The notes beneath the pieces are model-generated. The model worked only from the letters and a program-made list of their open reading frames with translations, searched no databases and was not told where the DNA came from. From positions 46,182,743 through 46,246,742 of the forward strand of contig QVOM02000112.1 in assembly GCA_003586115.2 (NCBI GenBank): a stretch of DNA of 64,000 nucleotides, in the 5' to 3' direction. This stretch comes from Salvator merianae. Lineage: Eukaryota; Chordata; Lepidosauria; Squamata; Teiidae. Made by a program: the position numbers and the translations under genes. This document shows positions 48,501 to 51,994 of this stretch, in pieces; positions within the stretch are counted from its first letter, which is position 1; each line of letters begins with the position of its first letter.

Positions 48501-50676
48501 AATAATGGTTACCATACTATGACACTATCTTCCCAATGAAAGGCATAATGATTTTTTGCCCCAGAAAGTAATTAGATGATAAAATATAACTGTATTTTAA
48601 AGTTACATACTAAATGCTATTCATTGATAGAATACTCCAAGTTTATCTCATGTTTTAAATTTACTAGTTTTAATGCATTATACTGAAAATTGATCCATAT
48701 TTTTCAGATGTTCTAAGCAGCTCTGAGATGAGGCATCAGTCCTAAAATAAAGCTTCTTTACTTTCTATCAGCAAAACATGATTACATTTGTTGAAAAGTA
48801 ATTTTAAAACCGTCACCTTGCATCAATGTGTAAAACACATTATTAATCTGTTGCTCCTGCAAGTTGGGGAATTCCATACAGTTTTGACATCCTGTTAGAA
48901 GTTCTGAACTTCATGTTCAAATGTTGATTTCCCAAGGTCAAATTTCAAGAGGAATGGAGAACATCTCTGCTTATTACTGATGACTGTTGGAGAACTATTC
49001 ACAGACCCACACACCCCTCCTTCTGTTCCCATAAGTTTTTTCTAGAATGAGAGATAACACCAGCTGACTTGTGCATATAACCAAGTTCCCAATAAGCCTC
49101 AGTTTCCTGAAGGAGCTATGAAAAGGGAAGCTTATAAATTCATGCCAGATTTATTCAACATAGCTGAGTGCCAACAGAAGCCCCCTTAGGGTGATAAGTA
49201 AAAAAAAAAAAAAAAAAAAGTAATTCAGAATACACTGGATGCCCGTTGTCCAGAATGGTAACTAAGGCACAGTTAGCCTTATCATTATTATCATAGAGAT
49301 TAATAAAAAAAAAAAAATTGTGCAATTAACATTTTTACAGGTTAATCTTGCCTCCACTCTCCAAACCCAACTTGAAATATTTTCCAATGGAAAGGCAGAA
49401 GAATATACATTCGGTAAAGCAAATCTTCCCTTTCAGGTAGGTCTTTAGACTTCCCATTTCACAGACCACTAAAGCCACCCAGACAGGCAGCGTGACCTGA
49501 CACTTGACACTCACTTGCAACTCAGCCTATAAACCACTCAGTCACATTGGCTCCAGGCAAGACTTTGTGGGATGAACAGGCTGCAGCTAAAGCCCCAATA
49601 TTTCACGTTTATACATGGCAGCTAAAAAAAGAAATCCGTGTGTATTGGCCGCCTGGTTGCCTGTCTTCCCCTGGGATTCATCCTTTGGTAAGCTATGGCA
49701 AATGGAATTGTTGAGCAATAGAAGACTTCCCTCCCTCCCTCCCATTATCTTGTCTAGCATGTTTATTCCAGGTCTCTAAGGCCTTTGCATGCAGCTCAGG
49801 CCAGATGTGATTAAGAATATCCTAACATTCCAGACAGGCACAGAAATATGGTTTTGATATGACGCCCGTCCGACAAATCCTGCAGTCGCCTTGTGATTTA
49901 AAACTAAGCGACCCCAATCTCTAAAGTCTTGCATACGGTTACAGATGCACAGGATTAACGCAGCGATGAGATGGCCACCGGGATAACCCGCTTGCCCTTG
50001 CAAGTCTTCCACGTGTACTCTGTCAAATACAAACGCATTAGATCTTTCAGGTCCACGCCAGCCTGGTGGGCTGAATCCTCACGTGATAGCAGGCTTAGTC
50101 CGAGCAACGTGCCCGAAGAGCAGGCATGTTGAGACCACACTGCCTGGTCCAGCTGGAGGAATCAAAATCCACAAGCTTTGGGGCTTTTTACATTGCTTCC
50201 TCCAAAGGCTGCCACCTTTCTTCGCTTCAGAGCGAACCAACCGAGGCGCTTTCTTTGCAAGGATGATAAGCTTAAGCGAAAGTGATAGAAAGCTACTTTT
50301 GATTTAAACAACAACAACAACAACAGAAAGTCCGTTATCTCCTTTTATTTCGGGACGCCGCCGCACACAGACGAAGGACTCTCTCTCCCGCCCGCCCACC
50401 CTTCCCTGCCGTAAGTAACACAACAGCTGCTGTTGCCACCGCCCCTTCCCCGTATAGACAGACAGACAGACAACCCCCCCCCCCTTCGCTCAGGTTGCCA
50501 TTAGAAGGAATCGCCCCTGTGCCTGCCTGTCTGGCCAGAGATGCAGCACCAGGCAGCCTCCTCCTCCTTGGCCACCCTCGCCTCCTCACCACCCCACTTA
50601 GCCGCCTACCTTGCTGCGCCAGGCTGAGGCGCGCGCCCAGCGCCAGCAAAGCCAAGCAGACGCGGGAGCTCCTCAT
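6323..50676 (-). CDS. SRPX: SRPX, sushi-repeat-containing protein X-linked: complete gene, 10 coding exons
   Basis: Secreted extracellular-matrix type protein. In mammals (also called DRS/ETX1) it is reported as down-regulated in tumour cells and linked to apoptosis and adhesion. Joined exons total 1362 nt, 453 codons plus stop; human SRPX is 464 residues. Layout: signal peptide about 1-20; acidic linker 24-42 containing SPLEDDE; sushi 1 about 45-106 (Cys 47, 59, 75, 79, 93, 105); sushi 2 about 108-165; HYR domain about 166-249; sushi 3 about 250-308; C-terminal DUF4174-type domain about 310-453 ([39 protein letters not shown]). All nine introns are GT-AG and all phases close. The start is the first in-frame ATG; only a GTG lies further upstream in the same frame. 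Closeness to SRPX throughout, rather than SRPX2, supports the name. No break or missing residue is seen. Confidence 0.96.
6504..8318 (-). other. SRPX: SRPX intron 9
   Basis: Phase 2 intron, 1815 bp, donor GTAAGC, acceptor CATAG. It contains the palindromic element at 6971-7117. Nothing else is recognised. Confidence 0.9.
6971..7117. mobile_element. Palindromic MITE
   Basis: Arms of about 48 bp. TTCTGCACTAGGCCTTATTT at the left pairs with the reverse of AATAAGGCCCAGTGCAGAA at the right, and the pairing continues inward to GGGGCCTGCTG / CAGCAGGCCCC. The central loop is about 45 bp. No coding sequence. The TTCTGCA...GGCC terminus resembles the ends of the elements at 21811-22096, so a hAT-type origin is possible. 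Confidence 0.7.
8319..8440 (-). CDS. SRPX: SRPX coding exon 9
   Basis: 122 nt, residues 354-393 plus two bases of Arg394. Acceptor CCATTTTAG; donor CTCAG|GTAAGC. It encodes [20 protein letters not shown] and ends with MPPALALQL. The exon interrupts an open frame too short to be noticed by length, but its fit to SRPX and to both neighbouring phases is exact. Confidence 0.95.
8590..9010 (-). repeat. L2/CR1-type LINE tails (decayed)
   Basis: Two stretches (about 8595-8670 and 8870-9010) have the layout of a reversed LINE 3' end: T-rich start, then CATTCCTATTCCACCCCATACCTGAAGG-like text with a GGGTTACAATAATGAAAAC continuation. On the minus strand they read as '...gggtggaatag...aataaaata' tails. 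Confidence 0.4.
9050..9430. repeat. Interspersed repeat, pair with 44945-45320
   Basis: Shares AAACAGCTCTGCTRGA, CTTGAGG and the block GGTRCCTTAKGAGCTCTGCAG with the segment after the second BovB copy. The two copies are strongly diverged. The class is unknown; position beside LINE tails suggests an internal part of a LINE. Confidence 0.5.
10203..10336 (-). CDS. SRPX: SRPX coding exon 8
   Basis: 134 nt, residues 310-353 plus two bases completing Pro309. Acceptor TTGCAATTTCAG; donor CTGCAG|GTGAGG. It encodes [20 protein letters not shown] and RLQLGLLQ, the start of the C-terminal conserved domain, nearly identical to the mammalian block. Confidence 0.97.
10337..11191 (-). other. SRPX: SRPX intron 7
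   Basis: Phase 1 intron, 855 bp, donor GTACGTGAG. A second in-register GTGAGT lies four bases downstream, but using it breaks the frame. No repeat recognised. Confidence 0.85.
11192..11371 (-). CDS. SRPX: SRPX coding exon 7 (sushi domain 3)
   Basis: 180 nt, residues 250-308 with split codons at both ends (phase 1 to phase 1). Acceptor TCTTTAAAG. It encodes [16 protein letters not shown], the [20 protein letters not shown] block and ends WSGSEPTCT. The sushi hallmarks are present: paired Cys, GYDL, and the WSG-x-x-PTC ending. Confidence 0.96.
11372..13451 (-). other. SRPX: SRPX intron 6
   Basis: Phase 1 intron, 2080 bp, donor GTAAGA. About half of it is a BovB LINE fragment (11640-12680). 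Nothing is recognised in 12700-13450. Confidence 0.9.
11640..12680 (-). mobile_element. BovB (RTE) LINE fragment, 5'-truncated and decayed
   Basis: On the plus strand it starts with AGTTGTAAAGTCATTTCCAA followed by CTCTTTGTGACACCATGG, the reversed 3' end of BovB. It continues through blocks for the reverse-transcriptase ORF C-terminal half, such as TCTGAGGTTGTTAATATTTC, GTACTCTGCATGTAAACTAA and TTTTGTGATCCACCATCAAA. A minus-strand frame near 12600-12680 reads [20 protein letters not shown] and matches the same region of the second copy at 44704-44958. Many frameshifts and an internal deletion; not active. Confidence 0.8.
13452..13573 (-). CDS. SRPX: SRPX coding exon 6 (HYR domain, second half)
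   Basis: 122 nt, residues 209-248. Acceptor TCATTTTCAG, donor AGAG|GTAAGA. It encodes [20 protein letters not shown] then [15 protein letters not shown], the typical HYR ending ([15 protein letters not shown]). Confidence 0.96.
13574..14030 (-). other. SRPX: SRPX intron 5
   Basis: Phase 2 intron, 457 bp, splitting the HYR domain; donor GTAAGTG. No repeat recognised. Confidence 0.9.
14031..14157 (-). CDS. SRPX: SRPX coding exon 5 (HYR domain, first half)
   Basis: 127 nt, residues 167-207 with split codons at both ends. Acceptor CTTTGTAG, donor GACAGA|GTAAGTG. It encodes [20 protein letters not shown], then [14 protein letters not shown]. It begins HYR with the PRIQCP motif. Confidence 0.96.
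14310..14530 (+). mobile_element. L2-type LINE 3' end
   Basis: The sequence reads ...ACTATGGAAGAGCCTGCCCC, TGAGGTACATCAGGG, then GTGACCCACCCTGAGACC and ends in ATAAATAAATATATT. This is the usual L2 endonuclease/RT ORF C-terminus (x-W-x-SLP-x-EV) followed by its short 3' UTR. Plus strand, opposite to SRPX. Confidence 0.65.
14735..14900 (-). mobile_element. CR1-type LINE 3' tail
   Basis: The plus strand reads CTTGCTGGACTGGATCAGAGG then CTTATCCAGCAACATATTCT and ACCAACCAGTCACATAAGGA, the reverse complement of the CR1 tail 'agaatgctggactagatggg' seen at 19745 and 48020. Confidence 0.6.
15027..15785. mobile_element. GTGCACA-type non-autonomous (hAT-like) element, copy 2
   Basis: Starts TTAGGAATGTGCACAGAT, continues with repeated GGTTCGATT/GAACTGG-type text (AGTTCTAAGAACTGGTTT), and ends with GAACCAGTTCAGCACACCTT. 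The middle holds a foldback, AAGTGGATGAATGTACATCC followed by TCCTCCACTCCAGAAGGCCT, related to 4255-4370. Pyrimidine-rich filler (CCCCTCCTCCCAGATCATGC) explains the spurious open frames here. The hAT label rests on the general terminus style. Confidence 0.5.
15790..16290 (-). repeat. Old interspersed repeat, possibly CR1-derived
   Basis: Contains text such as CTTAACCAGTTGCTTATCCATA, AGAAGCTTTTTAAACACGCA and CTTTATCCATGTGTTTATTG. I recognise this as a segment that recurs in bird and reptile genomes in reversed orientation (the 'KAF-x-KV...' part of a LINE-like ORF). Family not certain. Confidence 0.4.
16359..16441 (+). repeat. Local duplication around a TTTCTATC-rich tract
   Basis: TGCCATTTGCCCTTTTCTGTC occurs at both ends (first copy near 16359, second near 16420), separated by a TTTCTATCTT-type microsatellite. 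Slippage is the simplest explanation. Confidence 0.75.
17612..18068. mobile_element. CCAGACATCACTTA family, long copy (copy 2)
   Basis: Left end GGCTGCCTCCAGACATCACT and right end GACCTGTCTGGACGCAGC are inverted repeats and match the ends of the elements at 1525-1662 and 43100-43199. About 460 bp long with an internal sequence not shared with the two short copies. No coding frame. Confidence 0.6.
18414..19131. repeat. 718-bp long inverted repeat (foldback)
   Basis: Outer arms: 18414-18562 pairs with 18985-19131, for example AACATCACAGGATAGCCTTT against AAAGGCTATCCTGTGATGTT, and AAGATGGTTTTAAAAC against GTTTTAAACCATCTT. Inner arms: 18801-18867 pairs with 18897-18960, for example GGGAAAGAGCTGAACCCCTT against AAGGGGTTCAGCTCTTTCCC, and GTGCCACCCAATTTG against CAAACTGGGTGGCAC. 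The left arm carries about 170 bp (18563-18731) with no partner. The loop is about 29 bp. The arms are highly similar by eye, so the structure is young or maintained. Confidence 0.85.
19490..19960. mobile_element. LINE-tail-like repeat interrupted by a CR1 3' end
   Basis: Flanks read ATATACTGCTTCTCAGAAGAT...AATGCAGTTTACATGAAAAC and, after the interruption, ACATTCCAGGGGGAGAGAGCC. They match the same family as 60105-60600. The interruption (about 19600-19805) is a plus-strand CR1 tail with GAGAATGCCCAGAAACAATT and GGATGCTGGACTAGATGGGC. Nested order: CR1 arrived second. Confidence 0.55.
20030..20473 (+). mobile_element. L2-type LINE, ORF2 C-terminus and 3' UTR
   Basis: Two overlapping frames give the L2 reverse-transcriptase C-terminal signature: [20 protein letters not shown] at 20064-20124, then [20 protein letters not shown] near 20207-20267. 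One frameshift lies between. The 3' end is CCTGCCCTGGAACC...GGGCAGGAATAAATAAATAAA. Plus strand. Truncated and dead. Confidence 0.85.
20976..21152 (-). CDS. SRPX: SRPX coding exon 4 (sushi domain 2)
   Basis: 177 nt, residues 108-165, phase 1 on both sides. Acceptor CCCCTCAG, donor GTTG|GTAAGTG. It encodes [36 protein letters not shown] and ends WSGRPASCV. This is one of the best conserved parts of the protein. Confidence 0.98.
21811..22096 (+). mobile_element. Family A non-autonomous element (hAT-like), copy 1
   Basis: Terminal inverted repeat GGCCTTTCTGCA / TGCAAAAAGGCC. The interior has ACTAGTGAGTGTCAGGACGC and AAAATCGTGCTCCACAACTG, then AGCTGCTGGACTAC, shared with copies at 35720-36144, 39273-39664 and 51547-51880. 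No transposase. Confidence 0.65.
22146..22248. mobile_element. Hairpin MITE
   Basis: GTAGTAGTTTTGGGGCTGTT at 22162-22181 pairs with AACAGCCCCAAAACTACTAT at 22209-22228. Pairing extends outward through TCTCATTT / AAATGAGA. Loop of about 27 bp. Confidence 0.7.
22530..22721 (-). CDS. SRPX: SRPX coding exon 3 (sushi domain 1)
   Basis: 192 nt, residues 44-106, phase 1 on both sides. Acceptor CCTTTTACCAG, donor AAAC|GTGAGT. It encodes [20 protein letters not shown], the [15 protein letters not shown] block and ends [11 protein letters not shown]. Six cysteines are visible, as in the mammalian first sushi module with its extra CDIRC pair. Confidence 0.98.
24640..25740. repeat. Unclassified C/A-rich segment
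   Basis: The base composition changes abruptly from the AT-rich flanks. Purine-poor plus-strand text dominates, with loosely repeated ACTCAAAACTCACCAAAACA units at 25410-25600 and CATTCCATTCCACTCCACTC at 25498-25520. A 14-bp unit AGACCAGGAAGAAG is tandemly duplicated at 25669-25700. Open frames on both strands follow from the low stop-codon density. I recognise no protein. It could be a diverged DNA transposon. Confidence 0.35.
26385..26945 (+). repeat. Family E interspersed repeat, copy 1
   Basis: Starts with LINE-tail-like AAGCTCTATATACCACCTTC, then GGAGGTTGTTCCAAAGCTCC, CTCCTTCAAATATTTGGGAT, CCAAGCCATTTAGGGGTTTA and AAGTGAACTGATAAGCAGCA. The same order of blocks occurs at 60105-60600. A short piece is also present near 53785-53830. 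Confidence 0.65.
27690..28560 (+). mobile_element. CR1-type LINE, RT C-terminal region and 3' end
   Basis: Reads in broken frames as the CR1 ORF2 tail: GACAAGTGTAAAGTGATGCA (DKCKVMH), GGAGCCAACCGTGACTGACC, AAGAGATCTCAGAATAACAG, ATGATCAAGGGGCTGGAAGA (MIKGLEE), AAAATTATGCATACTATGGA (KIMHTME). It ends with GGGTCCAATCCAGAGGGGCA. Plus strand; multiple stops. Confidence 0.8.
28995..29190 (-). repeat. LINE-tail-like repeat
   Basis: TTTATCTATTTATACTTTGTCC then ACCCAAAATCTGGTGCCCAA and GGCAGCTTGGGCATACAACT: the reversed 3' end of an L2/CR1-like element, with a degraded interior. Confidence 0.45.
29351..29410 (-). CDS. SRPX: SRPX coding exon 2
   Basis: 60 nt, residues 24-42, phase 1 on both sides. 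Acceptor ATATTCTAG, donor AAAG|GTGAATG. It encodes [19 protein letters not shown]. The GSG-x-SPLEDDE block is the same as in mammalian SRPX just after the signal peptide. Confidence 0.96.
30011..30050. repeat. Short hairpin next to a LINE-like tail
   Basis: GCCCAATCCT at 30011-30020 pairs with AGGATTGGGC at 30041-30050 around a 20-bp loop. A reversed LINE-like tail (TTATTTCTTTAGATATTTGT..., about 30055-30330) follows directly. Confidence 0.6.
31060..31800. promoter_or_regulatory. CpG-rich island inside SRPX intron 1, candidate promoter
   Basis: A stretch with many CpG dinucleotides in AT-rich surroundings. It contains a CRE-like TGACGT at 31249-31254, a minus-strand CCAAT at 31266-31270, a plus-strand CCAAT near 31587 and the perfect inverted repeat CCGCCGA/TCGGCGG at 31473-31490. 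On the minus strand a good donor follows an ATG: AGTATGACG|GTAAGG, with exon end at 31160. This would lie upstream of SRPX exon 2. A spliced product would be out of the SRPX frame if it used that ATG, so it may be a non-coding first exon. No known gene is recognised. Confidence 0.5.
32900..33115 (+). mobile_element. CR1-type LINE 3' tail
   Basis: Reads CTGCTGATGGGCCTCCTTGT, GACCACTGTGAGATGAGACT, GCTGGACCAGTGGGCTATGG then GTCCAATCCAGCAGGGCATT, the CR1 tail motif also seen at 19745 and 48020. Start uncertain. Confidence 0.65.
33985..34039 (+). repeat. (TTCC)n microsatellite
   Basis: About 13 uninterrupted TTCC units ending in TTCTTTCTGTC. Likely length-polymorphic. Confidence 0.97.
34940..35170 (+). 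mobile_element. MIR-like tRNA-derived SINE, copy 1
   Basis: B-box-like CCTGGGTTCAAATTTTCATG, then TCTGCCTCTCAGTCAGAATT and CACAGGGTTGTTGTGAGAGA followed by AAATGGAGGACAAAAGAATG, ending GGCCATAAATAAG. The block order matches 41365-41582. Confidence 0.6.
35720..36144 (+). mobile_element. Family A non-autonomous element (hAT-like), copy 2
   Basis: Terminal inverted repeat AGAGCTTGTTCGCAC / GTGTGAACAGCCCT. The interior has TAGTGAGCGATG, AAAATCATTGTCCACAGCTT, GGAAGCAGCTAGATTGCTC and TACTGTCATGGCATTTGG, in the same order as 39273-39664 and 51547-51880. Confidence 0.7.
37583..37965. mobile_element. GTGCACA-type non-autonomous (hAT-like) element, copy 3
   Basis: Left end CTAGAGATGTGCAAATACAG; right end TTTGCGCACATCTCTATTG. 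Inside are inverted copies of CAGTTCAAATCAAACTG, GTTTGATTCAAATGG and TGATTTGAACTGTTC, making it strongly self-complementary. No coding frame. Confidence 0.6.
39273..39664 (+). mobile_element. Family A non-autonomous element (hAT-like), copy 3
   Basis: Left end CTAGGCTTGTTCACTCTTGA and right end GGAAAGTGTGAAAAGACTCTAG are inverted repeats, with CTCTAG on both flanks as a possible target-site duplication. The interior has GCTAGTGAGCATCAGGGACA, AAAATTGTGCTCCAAAGCTG and GGGAGCAGCTGGACTGCTCC. The two short open frames here are noise. Confidence 0.75.
39810..40380. repeat. Unclassified GC-richer segment
   Basis: Composition differs from its flanks (GGCTGGGCCGGGCCACTGCA, TCCCCCAGGTGTTCCACAGT). It is bounded loosely by TCCACATTGCCTGC and GCACCATGCAG. 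It has the look of a DNA-element remnant, but I could not align ends or find a second copy in the window. Confidence 0.3.
41365..41582 (+). mobile_element. MIR-like tRNA-derived SINE, copy 2
   Basis: GTCCTTGGGTTCAAAATCCC (B-box-like), then GGTATCTTACAGGGTTGTTG and TAAAGATAAAGTGGAGGAGA, ending ATAAACAAGTAAATAAATTG. Same architecture as 34940-35170. Confidence 0.65.
42510..42649 (-). mobile_element. tRNA-derived SINE with short tRNA-like head
   Basis: On the minus strand the head reads GGCTGTAGCTCAGTGGTAAG (A box) then GTTGCCGGTTCGATACTC (B box) only about a dozen bases later, so the anticodon arm is missing and this is no tRNA gene. The body reads GGAAGTAGGCAACGGCAAAC and the tail is a (TTG/CAA)n run. 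Confidence 0.8.
43100..43199. mobile_element. CCAGACATCACTTA family, short copy (copy 3)
   Basis: GTTGCATCCAGACATGACTT at the left and GATGTCTGGATATAGCC at the right form inverted ends. The interior ATTCTGGAATATCCATGCTT matches the element at 1525-1662. Confidence 0.7.
43495..44940 (-). mobile_element. BovB (RTE) LINE fragment, ORF2 second half and 3' end
   Basis: The plus strand begins TTGCTAAGTCATGTCTGACT, the well-known reversed BovB end. Minus-strand frames give pieces of the reverse-transcriptase [23 protein letters not shown] and [20 protein letters not shown] (43504-43746), [20 protein letters not shown] (44492-44728) and [20 protein letters not shown] (44704-44958). The copy is truncated and broken by stops and frameshifts. 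Confidence 0.9.
44945..45320. repeat. Interspersed repeat, pair with 9050-9430
   Basis: Begins AAAACAGCTCTGCTGGATGG, then GGTACCTTATGAGCTCTGCA and TCTGAGGGCACCTGGAGTGA, in the same order as the copy in intron 8. It abuts the BovB fragment. Confidence 0.5.
46800..47310. repeat. Pyrimidine-rich segment, possible diverged GTGCACA-type element
   Basis: AACATTCTGATTCAAAACGG and GAATGTTCCAAGATTTTGAA form an inverted pair near the left, followed by CCCTCTTCATTTGCTCCAGC-type filler as in 15180-15260. A 153-codon open frame at 46809-47270 lies in this filler and has no protein signature. Confidence 0.3.
47377..47669 (-). mobile_element. Sauria-SINE-like tRNA-derived SINE
   Basis: On the minus strand: GGAGGCACAGTGGCGCAGGT (A box), GGTTCGGAGTTCGAGGCCC (B box), then the body and the ending AGCCGCTTTGAGTC, AAAAGCGGGGTATAAAAACC and a TTCTTCTTC run. 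This ending is typical of squamate SINEs whose 3' end resembles that of BovB, which is present nearby. Confidence 0.8.
47690..48085 (+). mobile_element. CR1-type LINE, RT C-terminus and 3' tail
   Basis: The frame reads [20 protein letters not shown] from 47720, the CR1 ORF2 C-terminal motif. The tail follows: GAGAATGCCCAGAAGCAATT, GAATGCTGGACTAAATGGGC, CAATCCAGCAGAGATCCCC. It lies right beside the SINE at 47377-47669. Confidence 0.85.
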
Positions 50677-51300
50677 GTTCTCCTCACGGAGGCGGCGTCC
50701 CCCTCTCCCGCCGCTCACTGAAGCCAGCAGAGCCGCACAGAAAGCCGGGAGCGGGCGGGACACCGGGGACTTGGCTCGGGTCGGGGAGGGACGTTTTGCG
50801 CGCGGAGCAGCAGCAGAAGGCTAAGCTAAGCGGGGGCCCTCCTCGGAAACGCCTCCTCGTTCTCGTCCGCCAGCGGGGCGAAGAAGACTACGAGCGCTCT
50901 CGTCTCGCCCCACATCTCAAGCTCTCTCCACGCCCCTCGGCGCCCCAGGGCCGTAGGACGCCAAGCGTGGCACAGGATGAGCGGGAGGAGAGACAGCTGG
51001 GCGCTTTCCAAGCCCCGTCCTGGCTCCGCCGCGGCCAGAAGAGCGCTTCCAGGGGTTCAGGGATGCCTTGCCAGCCCCAAACAATGCTCGTTCTCTTCCC
51101 TTCTTGGAAGTGCTTCCCTTGAGGTTTCAAAGTTGTTATTGTTGTTTTGTTTCCAAGATTTCCCTGCCTCCTTCTCAGCCTTCGTCGGCAGGCTTGAAGA
51201 TGGTGAAACAACGACCGGAGCCACCATCTCCCTAGCCGCTTGGGAAACAGCGTTTTTCTTTTCCCGCTTTGCTGCTCCCTTCCCCCATGGGCCTTAGTAA
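50335..51300 (-). promoter_or_regulatory. SRPX: CpG-rich promoter region of SRPX
   Basis: A dense CpG region with GGGCGG-type boxes (GAGCGGGCGGGAC near 50749; CCGCCCGCCC near 50388) covers exon 1 and about 600 bp upstream. No TATA box is obvious. The transcription start is not determined, probably 50,700-50,950. It also contains a GACA-type microsatellite (50455-50471) and (CAA)n (50310-50327). The open frames on both strands here reflect high GC. Confidence 0.75.
50610..50676 (-). CDS. SRPX: SRPX coding exon 1 (signal peptide)
   Basis: 67 nt: residues 1-22 plus the first base of Gly23; donor CAGCAAG|GTAGGC. It encodes [20 protein letters not shown], a basic N-terminus then a Leu/Ala-rich core, with likely cleavage after Ala20 or nearby. 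The ATG (context GAGAACATGAGG) is the only in-frame ATG; upstream there is an in-frame GTG at 50763. The peptide is shorter and less Leu-rich than the human one, but the split Gly codon joins exon 2 correctly. Confidence 0.85.
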
Positions 51301-51546
51301 GCCTGATCGAACAGGGCAGCGAAAAAGAGCGGCCGCAAGCTTGTTCTAATGACAGACCGCGAGCTTTTGCAGGCCCCCTATTATCACGACTCCATGAGTG
51401 TGTTCATGCTTCCCTAACAGATCGTGTGAGCTGTCTTGGTGTTTCTTTTCGACTTTTCCAACTCCTCAGCTCTTCTGATGGTTGAGCTGGGCTGCCCTTG
51501 GTGCAGTCCGGTACTTATGCTTACCACAGTACCCAAAAAAGATTAA

Positions 51547-51880
51547 GGGCCTTTTCACACTTTGGGACTGGTGACCATCTGGATGCTCAGTAGTAAAGTG
51601 CATCCACATTTTGTGGAGGGTCCAATGTTTGGGAGCGTCTGCAGCTAAATCGTTGTCCACAGCTGCAGTGGGAGCAGCTGGACTGCTCCTGGTCAGCAGC
51701 ATGTGTACCTGCTTCAGGGTGCACATTCAGCAGTAGTGTACTGTGTCACTGGTCACCGCAGCCAGACTTTCCGCAGCTGCTGTCATGGTGTGTGGTCCAG
51801 CATTCACACCCTCATTTGCTGCCACTGTGTGCAGCTGAGCATGTTACGGGGAACACTGGCGATGTCCACAGTGTCCTTTG
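51547..51880 (+). mobile_element. Family A non-autonomous element (hAT-like), copy 4
   Basis: Left end GGGCCTTTTCACACTTTGGG, then CTAAATCGTTGTCCACAGCT, GTGGGAGCAGCTGGACTGCT and GCTGCTGTCATGGTGTGTGG. Block order as in the other three copies; the right end is worn and its position is approximate. Confidence 0.65.
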
Positions 51881-51994
51881 CATCTTATATTTTCTGCATT
51901 AGTTTGCGGCATTGAAAGCAGCTCGTGAACAAAAATATAGTTCTCATACGCACTTCTAATTCAAACAAATCTAAAATCAATGTAATATATACTA

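Larger units (their letters stand above)
29411..50609 (-). other. SRPX: SRPX intron 1
   Basis: Phase 1 intron of 21,199 bp, donor GTAGGC. It is the largest intron, as in mammals, and carries the CpG-rich island at 31060-31800 and most of the mobile elements. Stretches 45400-46750 and 48100-49700 hold nothing I can name beyond poly(A) runs at 49201-49219 and 49305-49317. Confidence 0.85.

Noticed and set aside
50676..50763. N-terminal extension of SRPX from the upstream GTG
   Set aside because: No in-frame ATG exists upstream of 50676 in this stretch, and the ATG at 50676 already gives a proper signal peptide.
50495..51485. Overlapping open frames of 80-109 codons on the plus strand around SRPX exon 1
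   Set aside because: High GC in the CpG island suppresses stop codons in all frames; no domain and no splice logic.
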